This document shows, one piece after another, positions 1 through 8,930 of a stretch of DNA of 64,000 bases. Below the pieces are notes generated by a model. That model was not told the origin of the DNA. It ran no database searches and saw only the letters and a list, made by a program, of their open reading frames with translations. Within the stretch, counting starts at the first letter, position 1, and each line of letters starts with the position of its first letter. This DNA is from Acinetobacter sp. ANC 5054 (GTDB lineage Bacteria > Pseudomonadota > Gammaproteobacteria > Pseudomonadales > Moraxellaceae): the NCBI RefSeq assembly GCF_002135295.1, contig NZ_NEGG01000005.1, positions 124,001 through 188,000 of the forward strand, in the 5' to 3' direction. The translations under genes and the position numbers were made by a program.

Positions 1-83
1 TTTTATTCAGCAATCTTAAAATGCTTATTTTTTATACTAACCACATCAGCAGCAGAAAACAGCGTCGCTCTGTTAAGATTTGT

Positions 84-857
84 TCAAGCTTGACCAGTAA
101 ATGTTTGATAGCCTAAACGAATAATTAAAATACTCACCAAAATCAAAAATAAAATTCGAATAAAGCCGCTGCCATATTTGATTGCAGCACGCACACCTAC
201 AATCGAACCGATAATATTCGCCACCGCCATCATGGCACCAATCGCAAATAACACATGTCCTGTCGGTATAAAGAAACTTAGGGCTGCAAGGTTAGTGGTG
301 AGGTTGGCGACTTTGGATAACGCTGATGCATGTAAAAAGTCTGCCTGCAAATAGCGTATAAAAAAGAAAATAAAGAAGCTGCCTGTGCCCGGTCCAAAGA
401 TCCCATCATAGAATCCAATCGCCAAACTACCCACTGCTGCCAAGATTAAAATCTTAGGTGTGAGTTCCTGACGCACATGCACCTGACCAAATTGTTTTTT
501 TGCAAAGGTATATATCGCAATGATAATTAACATCACCAAAACAAAAGGACGCAGCACTTCTTTCGGAATCATTGACACGCAAGCTGCGCCTGCAAAAGAC
601 GCAACAAATGCACAACTGGCAATGACTGCCAATAATTTCCAGCGCAGCTTCACCTTTTTTAAAAAGGTCACAGCTGCTGAAGCCGTACCACAAATTGATG
701 AAAGTTTATTGGTACCAAAAACTGTCGCAGGCGACAGTTGCGGCATGGCATTCATAATGGCAGGAATTTGAATTAATCCACCGCCGCCAACAGCCGCATC
801 AATTGCGCCAGCAAAAAATGCAAAAAATAGCAGGCTGAGGATCAGTTCAATTTCCAT
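84..857 (-). CDS. TSUP (TauE/SafE) family membrane permease
   Basis: 257-residue integral membrane protein of the TSUP family, whose characterised members export sulfite, sulfoacetate or related anions. The N-terminus carries the family's glycine-rich signature (GAIDAAVGGGGLIQIP) inside the first membrane helix. A second glycine-rich half-repeat (IGFYDGIFGPGTGSFF, about residues 150-165) reflects the family's internal duplication. Several further hydrophobic helices follow, and the length is normal. It is encoded 26 bp downstream of truB on the same strand, so the two are probably co-transcribed. The substrate cannot be read from sequence; sulfite or another small anion is only a family-level guess. 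Confidence 0.85.
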   Translation of the reverse strand: MEIELILSLLFFAFFAGAIDAAVGGGGLIQIPAIMNAMPQLSPATVFGTNKLSSICGTASAAVTFLKKVKLRWKLLAVIASCAFVASFAGAACVSMIPKEVLRPFVLVMLIIIAIYTFAKKQFGQVHVRQELTPKILILAAVGSLAIGFYDGIFGPGTGSFFIFFFIRYLQADFLHASALSKVANLTTNLAALSFFIPTGHVLFAIGAMMAVANIIGSIVGVRAAIKYGSGFIRILFLILVSILIIRLGYQTFTGQA

Positions 858-883
858 AATGTGGCTTCAATTGCTGTTAATGA

Positions 884-1792
884 CTATTCAAGATTTAATA
901 CACGTTTTGGCACTAAACGTTTACGATCAGTAATTTCCGCTAGGCCCAAACAACGCTCCCCATCAAACACCAAAACCTGAGCTTCCGCAGCATGCTCAAT
1001 ATTACTTTCCATACCCCGACTAAAATATTCAGCTCGACCTTCAGGTGCTTGGATCTTGGTAAAATGATCCACAGGTGAAAACACGGGCAATAGCAAGGCT
1101 TCACGTTCAGCTTCGGTCAAGCTCTCTAAATATTCAATGGTATAACTTGGGTTGAGGTCAAAATGACCGGTTTGAATACGATGTAGATAGGTTAAATGTC
1201 CGTAAGTGCCCATGGCTTTTGCGATATCTTCGCCTAAAACACGGATATACGTACCCTTCGAACAAGTAATGTCGAGTGTAATACTATTCTCATTGAATGA
1301 TAATAACTCGATGGCATATATGGTGATTGGGCGTGCTTCTCGTTCAATTTCTATCCCTTTACGTGCCAATTCATATAAAGGGCGGCCTTCTTTTTTCAGT
1401 GCCGAATACATGGGTGGAATTTGTTGAATATCCCCCACAAATTGCGCCAAGACATTTTGAATATTTTCTTCAGTCAATGTTGGAACGGCTTGTTCTAGCA
1501 GTACCTCTCCTTCGACATCGCCCGTGGTTGTGCTATGCCCTAAAAAAACCGTGGTTTGATAACGCTTGGTCGAATCCAATAAGAAATGTGAAAACTTGGT
1601 CGCCTCACCTAAACAGATTGGCAATAAACCTGAAGCCATTGGATCAAGTGCACCCGTATGTCCTGCTTTTTGGGCTCTAAATAACCAACGTACCTTTTGT
1701 AGGGCAGCATTTGAACTAATGCCAAGCGGTTTATTTAAAAGAAATACACCATGTACAGGACGGCGCTGAATTTTAGGAGAAGCTTTTTTCAT
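884..1792 (-). CDS. truB: tRNA pseudouridine(55) synthase TruB
   Basis: 302-residue TruB, which isomerises U55 to pseudouridine in the T-loop of elongator tRNAs. The catalytic aspartate is in the motif [15 protein letters not shown] (about residues 40-54). The family motif [20 protein letters not shown] lies at mid-protein, and a PUA-like C-terminal tail is present. The start [21 protein letters not shown] is the only methionine before the first conserved block. In many gammaproteobacteria truB follows rbfA in the nusA-infB operon; here only the TSUP gene lies downstream and an unrelated divergent lipase-foldase gene lies upstream. Confidence 0.95.
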   Translation of the reverse strand: MKKASPKIQRRPVHGVFLLNKPLGISSNAALQKVRWLFRAQKAGHTGALDPMASGLLPICLGEATKFSHFLLDSTKRYQTTVFLGHSTTTGDVEGEVLLEQAVPTLTEENIQNVLAQFVGDIQQIPPMYSALKKEGRPLYELARKGIEIEREARPITIYAIELLSFNENSITLDITCSKGTYIRVLGEDIAKAMGTYGHLTYLHRIQTGHFDLNPSYTIEYLESLTEAEREALLLPVFSPVDHFTKIQAPEGRAEYFSRGMESNIEHAAEAQVLVFDGERCLGLAEITDRKRLVPKRVLNLE

Positions 1793-1879
1793 GAAAAAAT
1801 CGGGCTAAAAAAGTACAGCGCCATGGTATCAATCTAAATGAAATATTTACAACTCTTCTATATTTTTATCGAACTTTTA

Positions 1880-1885
1880 TGTCAT
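1880..1885. promoter_or_regulatory. TGTCAT element upstream of the lipase foldase
   Basis: TGTCAT about 60 bp upstream of the foldase start. The same hexamer or its reverse complement recurs in the leaders of lipases 2 and 3, so it may be part of a shared operator. This single copy has no inverted partner and could be chance. Confidence 0.25.
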
Positions 1886-1944
1886 ATTCAGTTCACATTT
1901 AGAACTCATAAAACAATTAAAACGGAAAAAAGGTGCATTGGGAT

Positions 1945-2973
1945 ATGCAAAAAAATAAACTCTGGCTCATTTTAGCCTCAGTCATCATCATTGCTGCGGC
2001 TTTTATTTATTGGCTTTCACCGAAAGCAACTCAAAACGAGAACAATCCAAATGCTGAACTGCAACAAACTGCCATGGCTGCATCTGGGGAAACAGCAACT
2101 TTAGCAAATAGCGCTGGCTCGTCACTCATGAGTCCAAGTCAAAGCGACACTGAAGTGAACTGTCAAATTAGTATGGATGGTTCAAACCGCCTAATTGTAA
2201 ATGAACAAACTCGCAATTGCTTTGAATATTTCATTACCCAATATGGTGAAAAATCGATTGATCAAATCAAAAAAGATTTTAAAACCTATATCGCTCAAGG
2301 TCATAAAGAACCTGCACTCTCGCAAATTTATGATTTGTGGGATCGCTACATGAAATATCGTGAACGTTTAGGCGACTTACAACCACCGGGTGATGATAAA
2401 GAATCACCACAGTATTACCGTTCAATTTACAACAGCACGCAAAATCTGCGTAAACAGTTCTTCTCGGACTATGAAATTGAAGGTCTATTTGGTAAGGAAA
2501 ATACCTACCATGAATATACGTTGAAACGAATGGAAGTGGTTAACGACAAAAAGCTCTCTGAAGCTGAAAAAGCCCAAAAACTCAAAGCACTGTTTGATGA
2601 GCTGCCAGAAGATTGGAAAGAAAGTTTAGAACAAATCAATAAACTGGATGATCTACGCAAACTAACCTCAGACATTAAAGCTCGTGGTGGCTCAAGTGAT
2701 GAAATCCGTCAAATGCGTTTAAATCTGGTGGGCGCTGAAGCAACGCAACGCCTTGAAAATCTTGATAGTCAACGCAGTGAGTGGAAAGGAAATGTGAACC
2801 AATATCTGAATGAACGCGACACCATTATGAAAAGCAATATGAGTGATAGCGCCAAACTACAAGCGGTTCAACAATTACGTAATCAACAATTTAAATCTAA
2901 AGAAGATCAATTGCGCTTAAGCACTTTTGAAGCGGTCCATGATCAAGGTGGAAAACTGCCTTTTTCAGAATAA
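1945..2973 (+). CDS. lifO: Lipase-specific foldase (lipase chaperone)
   Basis: 342-residue membrane-anchored periplasmic foldase that helps family I lipases fold before type II secretion. One N-terminal anchor helix (about residues 5-24) is followed by a low-complexity Ala/Ser/Asn linker. The family hallmark RxxFDYxLSxxGE then appears as RNCFEYFITQYGE, near residue 90. The rest is charged and helical, as expected for the extended lipase-embracing domain. A GTG at 1933 in the same frame is possible, but AAGGTG with 9-nt spacing favours ATG 1945. It lies 39 bp upstream of lipase 1, the order known for Acinetobacter lipBA. It is the only foldase seen for three lipases. Confidence 0.9.
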   Translation: MQKNKLWLILASVIIIAAAFIYWLSPKATQNENNPNAELQQTAMAASGETATLANSAGSSLMSPSQSDTEVNCQISMDGSNRLIVNEQTRNCFEYFITQYGEKSIDQIKKDFKTYIAQGHKEPALSQIYDLWDRYMKYRERLGDLQPPGDDKESPQYYRSIYNSTQNLRKQFFSDYEIEGLFGKENTYHEYTLKRMEVVNDKKLSEAEKAQKLKALFDELPEDWKESLEQINKLDDLRKLTSDIKARGGSSDEIRQMRLNLVGAEATQRLENLDSQRSEWKGNVNQYLNERDTIMKSNMSDSAKLQAVQQLRNQQFKSKEDQLRLSTFEAVHDQGGKLPFSE

Positions 2974-3012
2974 TAGGATCATAAAACAACACCATCATTT
3001 CAGGATGAAATT

Positions 3013-3993
3013 ATGCAAAACAAAAAGAATATCGCCTGCACTGCCCTACTTGCCTGCTCTAGCGTGCTTGCGATGTCAGCAGCTCAAGCTGGAGAAGGTT
3101 TACAACATGTGACGGCAAAGACCACAGCAACCTACGCCAAAACTAAATATCCGATTGTATTTACCCACGGTATGTTTGGATTTACGCGCATTGGCTTTGA
3201 TAGCTTTGGCATGGACTATTTCTATCAAATTTTGCCAGACTTGGCACGTAATGGTGCCAATACTTTTGCCGCGCAAGTTTCCCCGCTTGAGTCGACCGAA
3301 GTTCGTGGCGAGCAACTGCTTGCCCAAGTCGAAGATGTATTGGCTTTAACAGGCCAAGCTAAAGTGAATTTAATCGGTCACTCTCATGGTGGACCCACCA
3401 CACGTTACATTGCTGCGGTAAAACCACAATATGTCGCATCGATTACAGGGGTTGCGGGGACATTCCGAGGGTCATTGGTTGCCGATAAAATTCAAGCCAA
3501 TAAAGGTCTGAATACGGTTTTTGGGGTACTCGGTGACAAATTGCTCGCACCAATTATTACTTGGGCAGAAGGCAATTCAAACCTACCAAACAGCATTGAT
3601 GCTTCATTAACATCTATCAGTGAAAAAGGTTCTGCTGTTTTTAATGCTAAATTTCCAACAGCAGCCTTAGCATCTGACTGTAATAAATCAGGTGCTAAAA
3701 TCGATAAAGGAATCTACTATTATTCTTGGACAGGGACAGCTCAGACGACCAATGTACTTGATGTATTAGATACCGTCATTAGCCAACTAGGCCCATTGGC
3801 CTATGGCAATAAAGACAATGATGGTTTGGTCGGCCGTTGCAGCGCACATTTAGGTCAGGTTATTCGTGATGACTATAACCATAACCATCTCGATGAAGTA
3901 AATATGGTATTTGGATTACGCAGTTTATTTTCTCCAGACCCTGTGGCCTTATATCGTCAACATGCCAATCGCTTAAAATTACAAGGATTGTAA
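3013..3993 (+). CDS. lipA: Secreted triacylglycerol lipase, copy 1 (family I)
   Basis: 326-residue secreted lipase that hydrolyses triacylglycerol esters. The signal peptide ends near SAAQA^GEG (about residue 26). The oxyanion block is THGMFGF. The nucleophile is Ser124 in GHSHGG, the acid Asp lies in KDNDGLVGRCSAH, and the catalytic His lies in NHLDEVN, which also holds a calcium-ligand Asp. Two cysteines (SDCNKSG and GRCSAH) match the conserved disulfide of Pseudomonas-type lipases. The C-terminus YRQHANRLKLQGL is typical of the family. It is 39 bp downstream of the foldase and likely co-transcribed, and it is followed by a strong terminator. All catalytic residues are present. Confidence 0.93.
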   Translation: MQNKKNIACTALLACSSVLAMSAAQAGEGLQHVTAKTTATYAKTKYPIVFTHGMFGFTRIGFDSFGMDYFYQILPDLARNGANTFAAQVSPLESTEVRGEQLLAQVEDVLALTGQAKVNLIGHSHGGPTTRYIAAVKPQYVASITGVAGTFRGSLVADKIQANKGLNTVFGVLGDKLLAPIITWAEGNSNLPNSIDASLTSISEKGSAVFNAKFPTAALASDCNKSGAKIDKGIYYYSWTGTAQTTNVLDVLDTVISQLGPLAYGNKDNDGLVGRCSAHLGQVIRDDYNHNHLDEVNMVFGLRSLFSPDPVALYRQHANRLKLQGL

Positions 3994-4021
3994 TTGGCAT
4001 CAATTTTACGAGTTTCAAATT

Positions 4022-4053
4022 AAAAAAAGGATGCCTACTTGGCGTCCTTTTTT
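4022..4053 (+). terminator. Rho-independent terminator after lipase 1
   Basis: A-tract, stem GGATGCC/GGCGTCC (one G-T pair) with loop TACTT, then a T-run. It separates lipase 1 from lipase 2 and implies lipase 2 has its own promoter. Confidence 0.85.
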
Positions 4054-4359
4054 ATTTACAATGTTTTTATTTGTAAATATAAACTGAATATTTTCAATAA
4101 TATATTAAATAACAACAGTTAAGCATTCACATGTCATTAAAGGACAAATGTATATAATTTTCACTGTCATTTCAGCACATTCCATGTCCTAAAATGACAT
4201 GGAATTTCAAGTTAAGCATGAAAAAATGTTGTGGCGTCTTTGTGCCTTAATCACTCTCAAATGTGTTGGTTTTGCCAACAGCAAAGATGCGAAAGAACAA
4301 AGAGAGAATGCTTCAAATTATTACAAAGCAATAAAAACAACATCAATAAGGGAAAGTTT
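4054..4359 (+). promoter_or_regulatory. Leader region of lipase 2 with TGTCAT repeats and a 10-bp inverted repeat
   Basis: No gene is supported here, although an open frame runs back to 4231. The region holds TGTCAT at 4132-4137 and 4165-4170 and ATGACA at 4194-4199. A perfect inverted repeat has arms ATTCCATGTC (4179-4188) and GACATGGAAT (4196-4205) and a 7-nt loop. With no T-tract after it, an operator or an mRNA hairpin is more likely than a terminator. The ribosome site AGGGAAAG precedes ATG 4360. I could not assign -10/-35 boxes with confidence. Confidence 0.5.
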
Positions 4360-5370
4360 ATGCAAACTTTAATCAACAAGGCCAAGATGGCTTCATTTGC
4401 TGCACTCACAGGCTTAGCGATAGGATTATCGGCAAGCGCACAAGCAGCTCCAAGTGTCCTACAAGTTAAGGAAACTGCAAAATCAGACTATGCCAAAACC
4501 AAGTATCCGATTTTAATGGTACATGGTTGGTTAGGTTGGTCACGCATTGGTACTGACTCTGTCGGATTAGATTATTGGTACCAAATCCTTCCGGATATGG
4601 CACGTAACGGTTCAACGGTCTTCGCAGCACAATTATCTCCAGCAAATACCACTGCCCATCGTGGTGAGCAACTGATCGCGCAAGTTGAAGATGTGATGGC
4701 GATTACAGGCAAAAGTAAAGTGAACTTAATTGGTCACTCACATGGCGGTCCAACTGTGCTGTATGTTGCACAGACCAAACCACAATACATCGCATCAATC
4801 ACAGGTGTCGCAGGAACTTATCATGGTTCTAAAGTGGCTGATGATATTCAAGGCAATAAGATATCTCGTACCGCTTTCAACATTTTAGGCGATTATATTG
4901 TTGGTCCACTGATTGCTTTAGGTCAGGCAAAACCTGAACTTGAAATTGATTTTGATGCGTCAATGAAATCTTTAAGTCAAACAGGTTCAGCGACATTTAA
5001 TAGCACTGTGGCAAAATCTGCAATTTCTGATGGCGTATTGGCAGCTTCTGAGAATTGTAGTAAGAACCTTAAGCAAGTCGACAGTAAAGGGATTCAATAC
5101 TATTCGTGGACAGGTGTCGCTCAAACCACCAACCTTCTGGATATTGATACTATTCTGATGCAGCTTGGGCCTTTATCTTACGGAAACAAAGATAACGACG
5201 GTATGGTTTCTCGTTGCAGCGCGTACATGGGTAAAGTGATTAATGACAGCTATAAACTAAACCATACAGACTTGGCGAACATGATGTTCGGCTTAACCGG
5301 TCTATTCGCTCAAGACCCTGTAGCCTTATATCGTCAACATGCCAATCGCTTAAAACTTCAAGGCCTATAA
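4360..5370 (+). CDS. Secreted triacylglycerol lipase, copy 2 (family I)
   Basis: 336-residue paralogue of the preceding lipase. The open frame extends upstream to 4231, but those 43 residues are Cys/Gln-rich and unlike a leader. ATG 4360 follows a ribosome site and opens a classic signal peptide ending near SAQA^APS. The oxyanion block is VHGWLGW and the nucleophile is Ser127 in GHSHGG. The acid Asp is in KDNDGMVSRCSAY. The catalytic His is in NHTDLAN, where copies 1 and 3 have NHLDEVN; the calcium-ligand Asp is kept. Disulfide cysteines lie in ENCSKN and SRCSA. It probably depends on the single upstream foldase. Substrate preference may differ, since the lid region diverges from copy 1. Confidence 0.92.
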   Translation: MQTLINKAKMASFAALTGLAIGLSASAQAAPSVLQVKETAKSDYAKTKYPILMVHGWLGWSRIGTDSVGLDYWYQILPDMARNGSTVFAAQLSPANTTAHRGEQLIAQVEDVMAITGKSKVNLIGHSHGGPTVLYVAQTKPQYIASITGVAGTYHGSKVADDIQGNKISRTAFNILGDYIVGPLIALGQAKPELEIDFDASMKSLSQTGSATFNSTVAKSAISDGVLAASENCSKNLKQVDSKGIQYYSWTGVAQTTNLLDIDTILMQLGPLSYGNKDNDGMVSRCSAYMGKVINDSYKLNHTDLANMMFGLTGLFAQDPVALYRQHANRLKLQGL

Positions 5371-5390
5371 ATCTTATTTGCTAAATAGTT

Positions 5391-5424
5391 ATAAATAGGA
5401 GGGCTGCTGTCCTCCTATTTTTTA
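5391..5424 (+). terminator. Rho-independent terminator after lipase 2
   Basis: Perfect stem AATAGGAGG/CCTCCTATT with an 8-nt loop, followed by a T-run. It makes lipase 3 a separate transcription unit. Confidence 0.85.
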
Positions 5425-5547
5425 TTAAAAATAAATTTGCTATGAATTCGTCATAAACCGCTATCACTCTTGTGATTTTTGTTACATCTCTACGTTCACT
5501 TAATCTAGTTCTGTTTGCAAAGGAAAGCGTTGATTGATTTATTAAAG

Positions 5548-5567
5548 ATGACAATAAAAATTGTCAT
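5548..5567. promoter_or_regulatory. ATGACAAT-n4-ATTGTCAT inverted repeat upstream of lipase 3
   Basis: Perfect 8-bp arms around AAAA, ending 26 bp before the lipase 3 start. It contains the same ATGACA/TGTCAT hexamers as the lipase 2 leader. It is a candidate repressor operator or a 5'-UTR hairpin close to the ribosome site (GAGGATCACTC before ATG 5594). The regulator is unknown. Confidence 0.45.
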
Positions 5568-5593
5568 AAAACAAAAATATTTGAGGATCACTC

Positions 5594-6559
5594 ATGAAAT
5601 ACTTAACACTCATTGCAGGTCTGCTTGCTGCGACGGTTATCAGTAGCGCATCGGCATCTCAAGCTTCTCAAGTAACTGCAAAAGCAACATCCACTTACGC
5701 TAAAACTCAATATCCAATTGTGTTTAACCATGGCATGGGTGGTTTTATTAAAGTTGGTACAGACGCTTTTGGACTAGACTACTGGTATCAAATTTTACCC
5801 GACTTAGCACGTAATGGTGCGAATGTCTGGGCATCACGTGTGTCTCCTTTTAATTCCACTGAAGTTCGTGGTGAACAACTCCTCCAACAAGTTTTGGAAA
5901 TACGTGCCATTACAGGTGCAGCTAAAGTGAATTTGGTGGGACATAGTCATGGCGGCCCGACTATTCGTTATGTTGCGGGTGTGCGCCCAGATGTCGTGGC
6001 ATCACTCACCAGTATCGGTGGGCCACATCAAGGCTCGCCAGTCGCGGATTTAATATTAAAAGCTGAAGGAACAGCGGTGGAAAAGCCACTGGTGAGTGTA
6101 GTCAATTTTGTCTCTAAAGCAATTGTCTGGGCACAAGGACTGGATCCAAACACATACCCGCATGATTCACTGGCAGGTGGTGGTAGCCTAACTCTCGCTG
6201 GCTCTGCAAAATTTAATGCCGCATTCCCTCTTGGCTTACCTAAGTCCGCTTGTGCTGAAGGCAACAGTGTAGAGAAGGGAATTTACAACTATTCATTTAC
6301 TGGGGTCGGGCAAGTGACCAATATTCTCGATTTGGATTCTGCCCTAAAAGTGACTGCGCTACTGATTGACGGTGGTAAGGACAATGATGGATTAGTTTCA
6401 AAATGCAGCGCTAAATTCGGTAAAACCATCCGCGACAACTACAATTGGAACCATCTGGATGAAGTCAATCAAGTCTTGGGCTTGAAAGCATTATTCGCAC
6501 CTGATCCAGTGGATGTCTATCGTCAACATGCCAATCGTTTAAAACTTCAAGGTTTATAA
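5594..6559 (+). CDS. Secreted triacylglycerol lipase, copy 3 (family I)
   Basis: 321-residue lipase with a signal peptide ending near SSASA^SQA. The oxyanion block is NHGMGGF, with Asn at the position of Thr or Val in copies 1 and 2. The nucleophile is Ser118 in GHSHGG, followed by the canonical GGPHQGS segment. The acid Asp lies in KDNDGLVSKCSAK and the catalytic His in NHLDEVN. Cysteines in SACAEG and SKCSA form the expected disulfide pair. Of the three paralogues it looks closest to Pseudomonas-type LipA, as shown by GPHQGS and the mid-region TYPHDSLAGGGSL. It has its own promoter region and ends at a bidirectional terminator shared with rplS. Confidence 0.92.
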   Translation: MKYLTLIAGLLAATVISSASASQASQVTAKATSTYAKTQYPIVFNHGMGGFIKVGTDAFGLDYWYQILPDLARNGANVWASRVSPFNSTEVRGEQLLQQVLEIRAITGAAKVNLVGHSHGGPTIRYVAGVRPDVVASLTSIGGPHQGSPVADLILKAEGTAVEKPLVSVVNFVSKAIVWAQGLDPNTYPHDSLAGGGSLTLAGSAKFNAAFPLGLPKSACAEGNSVEKGIYNYSFTGVGQVTNILDLDSALKVTALLIDGGKDNDGLVSKCSAKFGKTIRDNYNWNHLDEVNQVLGLKALFAPDPVDVYRQHANRLKLQGL

Positions 6560-6573
6560 TATTTTTCTCACAT

Positions 6574-6603
6574 AAAAAAATGCGCCAAAAGGCGCATTTT
6601 TTT
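6574..6603. terminator. Bidirectional terminator between lipase 3 and rplS
   Basis: Stem AAAAAATGCGCC/GGCGCATTTTTT with loop AAAA. It has A- and T-tracts on both sides and can serve both converging genes. Confidence 0.9.
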
Positions 6604-6620
6604 CAGCGTTGTAAAACAAA

Positions 6621-6992
6621 TTATTTTGCTTTACGAGCTGGTAATTTTTCACGAATACGTGCAGCTTTACCAGACAATTCACGTAGGTAGTAAAGTTTAG
6701 CACGACGAACGTCACCACGACGTTTCACTTCGATACCAGCAACGATTGGTGAGTGAGTTTGGAATACACGCTCAACACCGAAACCGCTAGAAATTTTACG
6801 TACTGTGAACGCAGAGTTCAAACCACGGTTTTTCTTAGCAATTACAACACCTTCAAATGCCTGAAGACGTTCACGCTCACCTTCTTTTACTTTTACTTGA
6901 ACAACTACTGTGTCACCAGGAGCAAAAGCAGGGATGTTTTGTTTCAACTGTGCATTTTCAACAGCTTGTACTAAAGGATGTTTACCGCTCAT
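6621..6992 (-). CDS. rplS: 50S ribosomal protein L19
   Basis: 123-residue bL19, located at the 30S-50S interface. Conserved blocks include [43 protein letters not shown] and [16 protein letters not shown]. It is the last gene of the rpsP-rimM-trmD-rplS operon but is separated from trmD by 196 bp, longer than the other gaps. A private promoter or processing site is therefore possible. The ribosome site is GGAGATACCCC before ATG 6992. Confidence 0.98.
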   Translation of the reverse strand: MSGKHPLVQAVENAQLKQNIPAFAPGDTVVVQVKVKEGERERLQAFEGVVIAKKNRGLNSAFTVRKISSGFGVERVFQTHSPIVAGIEVKRRGDVRRAKLYYLRELSGKAARIREKLPARKAK

Positions 6993-7188
6993 GGGGTATC
7001 TCCGATTACGCGAGTCAGAAGAGGTCTGATCATCGCAGGGTATAGAGGCTAAAGCGCATGTTACCCGTTTAACTTTCTCTCAATACTTGACCACTTCAAT
7101 GTATTAAGAGCCTATTAAAATACTTAAAATCATTTCTAAGTATCTGTTTGAAGCTATGCTTCTGATTTTGCAAACTCAAAAATAGAGA

Positions 7189-7935
7189 CTACTTTTGAAT
7201 GTGCGAATCTTTGAGCCATTTTTTTTGCTGCTTCGTCAACTCAACTTTTTCAACCAACTCAGGTCGGCGTTCTAAAGTGCGCTGATATCGCTGCAAAAAC
7301 CGCCATTTATCAATGTTTGCATGATGTCCTGACTTTAAAATTTCAGGAACATCCAAACCTTCAAAATGGTCTGGCTTGGTATATTGTGGGCAATCTAAAA
7401 GACCATCCACAAATGAGTCTTGCACATGTGATTGTTCATCAGACATCGCACCCGGAAGTCTCCGAATAATACTGTCTAACAGAACCATTGCAGGGAGTTC
7501 ACCACCCGATAATACGTAATCGCCTATTGACCATTCCTGATCAACATATTTTTGGATCAAACGTTCATCTACCCCTTCATAACGACCACACAATACAATC
7601 AACCCGTCATATTTGACGAAATCTTGTACCGCAGGTTCATTTAAGGTTTTGCCTTGCGGTGACATATACACCACAGGAACATGAACTGCACCCGCTTGCA
7701 CTGCAAGCTCTTTAGCACGTTGGATTGCTTTTGCCAAAGGCTCAGCCATCATCACCATGCCTGGGCCACCACCAAATGGACGTTCATCCACTCGTTTGTA
7801 GTTGCCCTCAGCAAATTCGCGTGGATTGATACAATGAACTTGTATCAAATCACGTTTTGCCGCGCGCCCGCTAATTCCGTGGGCTGTAATCGCTTCAAAC
7901 ATTTCAGGAAAAAGCGTAATGACTGCAAAAAACAT
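7189..7935 (-). CDS. trmD: tRNA (guanine(37)-N1)-methyltransferase TrmD
   Basis: 248-residue SPOUT-class methyltransferase that makes m1G37 to prevent +1 frameshifting. The start is set at ATG 7935 ([13 protein letters not shown]), preceded by GGGAG; the frame extends 7 codons upstream but no ribosome site precedes that Met. The knot region [15 protein letters not shown] and [14 protein letters not shown] binds S-adenosylmethionine. The catalytic Asp lies in the [16 protein letters not shown] block. It follows rimM with a 27-bp gap and is translated as part of the conserved S16 operon. Confidence 0.97.
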   Translation of the reverse strand: MFFAVITLFPEMFEAITAHGISGRAAKRDLIQVHCINPREFAEGNYKRVDERPFGGGPGMVMMAEPLAKAIQRAKELAVQAGAVHVPVVYMSPQGKTLNEPAVQDFVKYDGLIVLCGRYEGVDERLIQKYVDQEWSIGDYVLSGGELPAMVLLDSIIRRLPGAMSDEQSHVQDSFVDGLLDCPQYTKPDHFEGLDVPEILKSGHHANIDKWRFLQRYQRTLERRPELVEKVELTKQQKKWLKDSHIQK

Positions 7936-7962
7936 CGCAGACTCCCTTATTTCCAAAAAATA

Positions 7963-8511
7963 TTAGTAATCTACGCCCCAATTTACGTAAATACGACCAG
8001 CTTCGAGATCAACACGCTGTACCACATCTTTATGCCATGGAATCATTCGCTCTTCACTATCGACGCTTTCGGCAGTGGCACGAACCACCATCACATCGTT
8101 AGCACCTGTTTCAAACAGTTCGTGAATTTGACCGAGATTTACTTCTTGCTCTTCATCGCCAAGACCTAACACAGTTAAGCCTTTCAAATCTGACCAATAG
8201 TACTCGTCCACGCCCGGTTGAGGCAGTTGCGATTTTGAAATCCAGATATTTGCGCCGACTAAATTGTCTGCTGCAGTGCGATCAATCACACCTTTTAGCG
8301 AAACAACCAAACCTTTGCCATGTGGTTTCCAACGTTTAACATCTGTCGTTTGCCAACCCGCTTTGGTCTCAATGTACCAAGGAAGGTAGTCAAAGATGTT
8401 GCTCATAGGTTCTGTATTGGAATAGACCCAGAGCCACCCATTTAATCCATATGCTGAACGTAGCTGTCCAATCTGAATACGATCTTCGGGAACATTCTGT
8501 GTTGGTGTCAT
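7963..8511 (-). CDS. rimM: Ribosome maturation factor RimM
   Basis: 182-residue 16S rRNA processing factor that binds S19 and assists maturation of the 30S head. The N-terminal beta-barrel starts with IQIGQLRSAYGLNGWLWVYS, matching the usual GxhGhxGxhkV pattern. The C-terminal PRC barrel includes YYWSDLKGLTVLG and ERMIPWHKDVVQRVDLEAGRI. The gap to rpsP is 17 bp. Length and order are normal for the operon. Confidence 0.96.
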   Translation of the reverse strand: MTPTQNVPEDRIQIGQLRSAYGLNGWLWVYSNTEPMSNIFDYLPWYIETKAGWQTTDVKRWKPHGKGLVVSLKGVIDRTAADNLVGANIWISKSQLPQPGVDEYYWSDLKGLTVLGLGDEEQEVNLGQIHELFETGANDVMVVRATAESVDSEERMIPWHKDVVQRVDLEAGRIYVNWGVDY

Positions 8512-8528
8512 GGGTAACCTACTACGAA

Positions 8529-8786
8529 TTAAGCAGCAGCTGTAGCTTTCTTAGCTTCAGCAGCTAAAGAAGCAACACGTTCAGAAGGTTGAGCACCTTG
8601 TGAAACCCAGTGAGCAAAACGGTCAGCATCTAAACGAAGTTTTTCTGCTTTACCTTGAGCTGTAGGGTTGAAGAAACCGATACGTTCGATGAAACGACCA
8701 TCACGTGCATTACGGCTATCAGTCACAATGATTTGATAGAATGGACGTTTTTTAGCACCACCGCGTGCAAGACGAATAACAACCAT
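8529..8786 (-). CDS. rpsP: 30S ribosomal protein S16
   Basis: 85-residue bS16, first gene of the operon. The N-terminus [19 protein letters not shown] is canonical, as is [10 protein letters not shown] in mid-protein. The tail is Ala/Lys-rich. It stabilises the 5' domain of 16S rRNA. A plausible promoter lies at 8865-8892 on the minus strand. Confidence 0.98.
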   Translation of the reverse strand: MVVIRLARGGAKKRPFYQIIVTDSRNARDGRFIERIGFFNPTAQGKAEKLRLDADRFAHWVSQGAQPSERVASLAAEAKKATAAA

Positions 8787-8864
8787 GATAGAACCTTATA
8801 GTTTTTACGGATTATCCCTGTACCGACCATCGATACATTTCAAACCCCTTTCATAGAGGGCAAT

Positions 8865-8892
8865 ATTTTACGTGAAATTTGCCCCGAATGAA
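8865..8892 (-). promoter_or_regulatory. rpsP: Candidate sigma-70 promoter for rpsP
   Basis: On the minus strand TTCATT, a 16-bp spacer and TAAAAT, about 80 bp upstream of the S16 start. The -10 box is good and the -35 box is moderate. Confidence 0.4.
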
Positions 8893-8897
8893 AGATC

Positions 8898-8920
8898 AAA
8901 AATTGTTTATCCACAATTTT
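8898..8920 (-). terminator. Weak hairpin after the minor-pilin operon
   Basis: AT-rich stem AAAATTGT/ACAATTTT with a 6-nt loop and a short T-run on the minus strand, just after the last minor-pilin gene. Weak; some read-through into rpsP is possible. Confidence 0.35.
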
Positions 8921-8930
8921 GAATTTGAGG

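Noticed and set aside
1..83. Possible end of another gene at the left edge
   Set aside because: No open frame with recognisable sequence; too short to judge.
4231..4359. N-terminal 43-residue extension of lipase 2
   Set aside because: It lacks signal-peptide character and the ribosome site and signal peptide both point to ATG 4360.
3940..6559. Near-identical C-terminal ends (YRQHANRLKLQGL) and DNA in the three lipases, which looked like recent gene conversion
   Set aside because: YRQHANRLK is a family-wide C-terminal motif, also in Pseudomonas LipA, so conservation by selection explains it.
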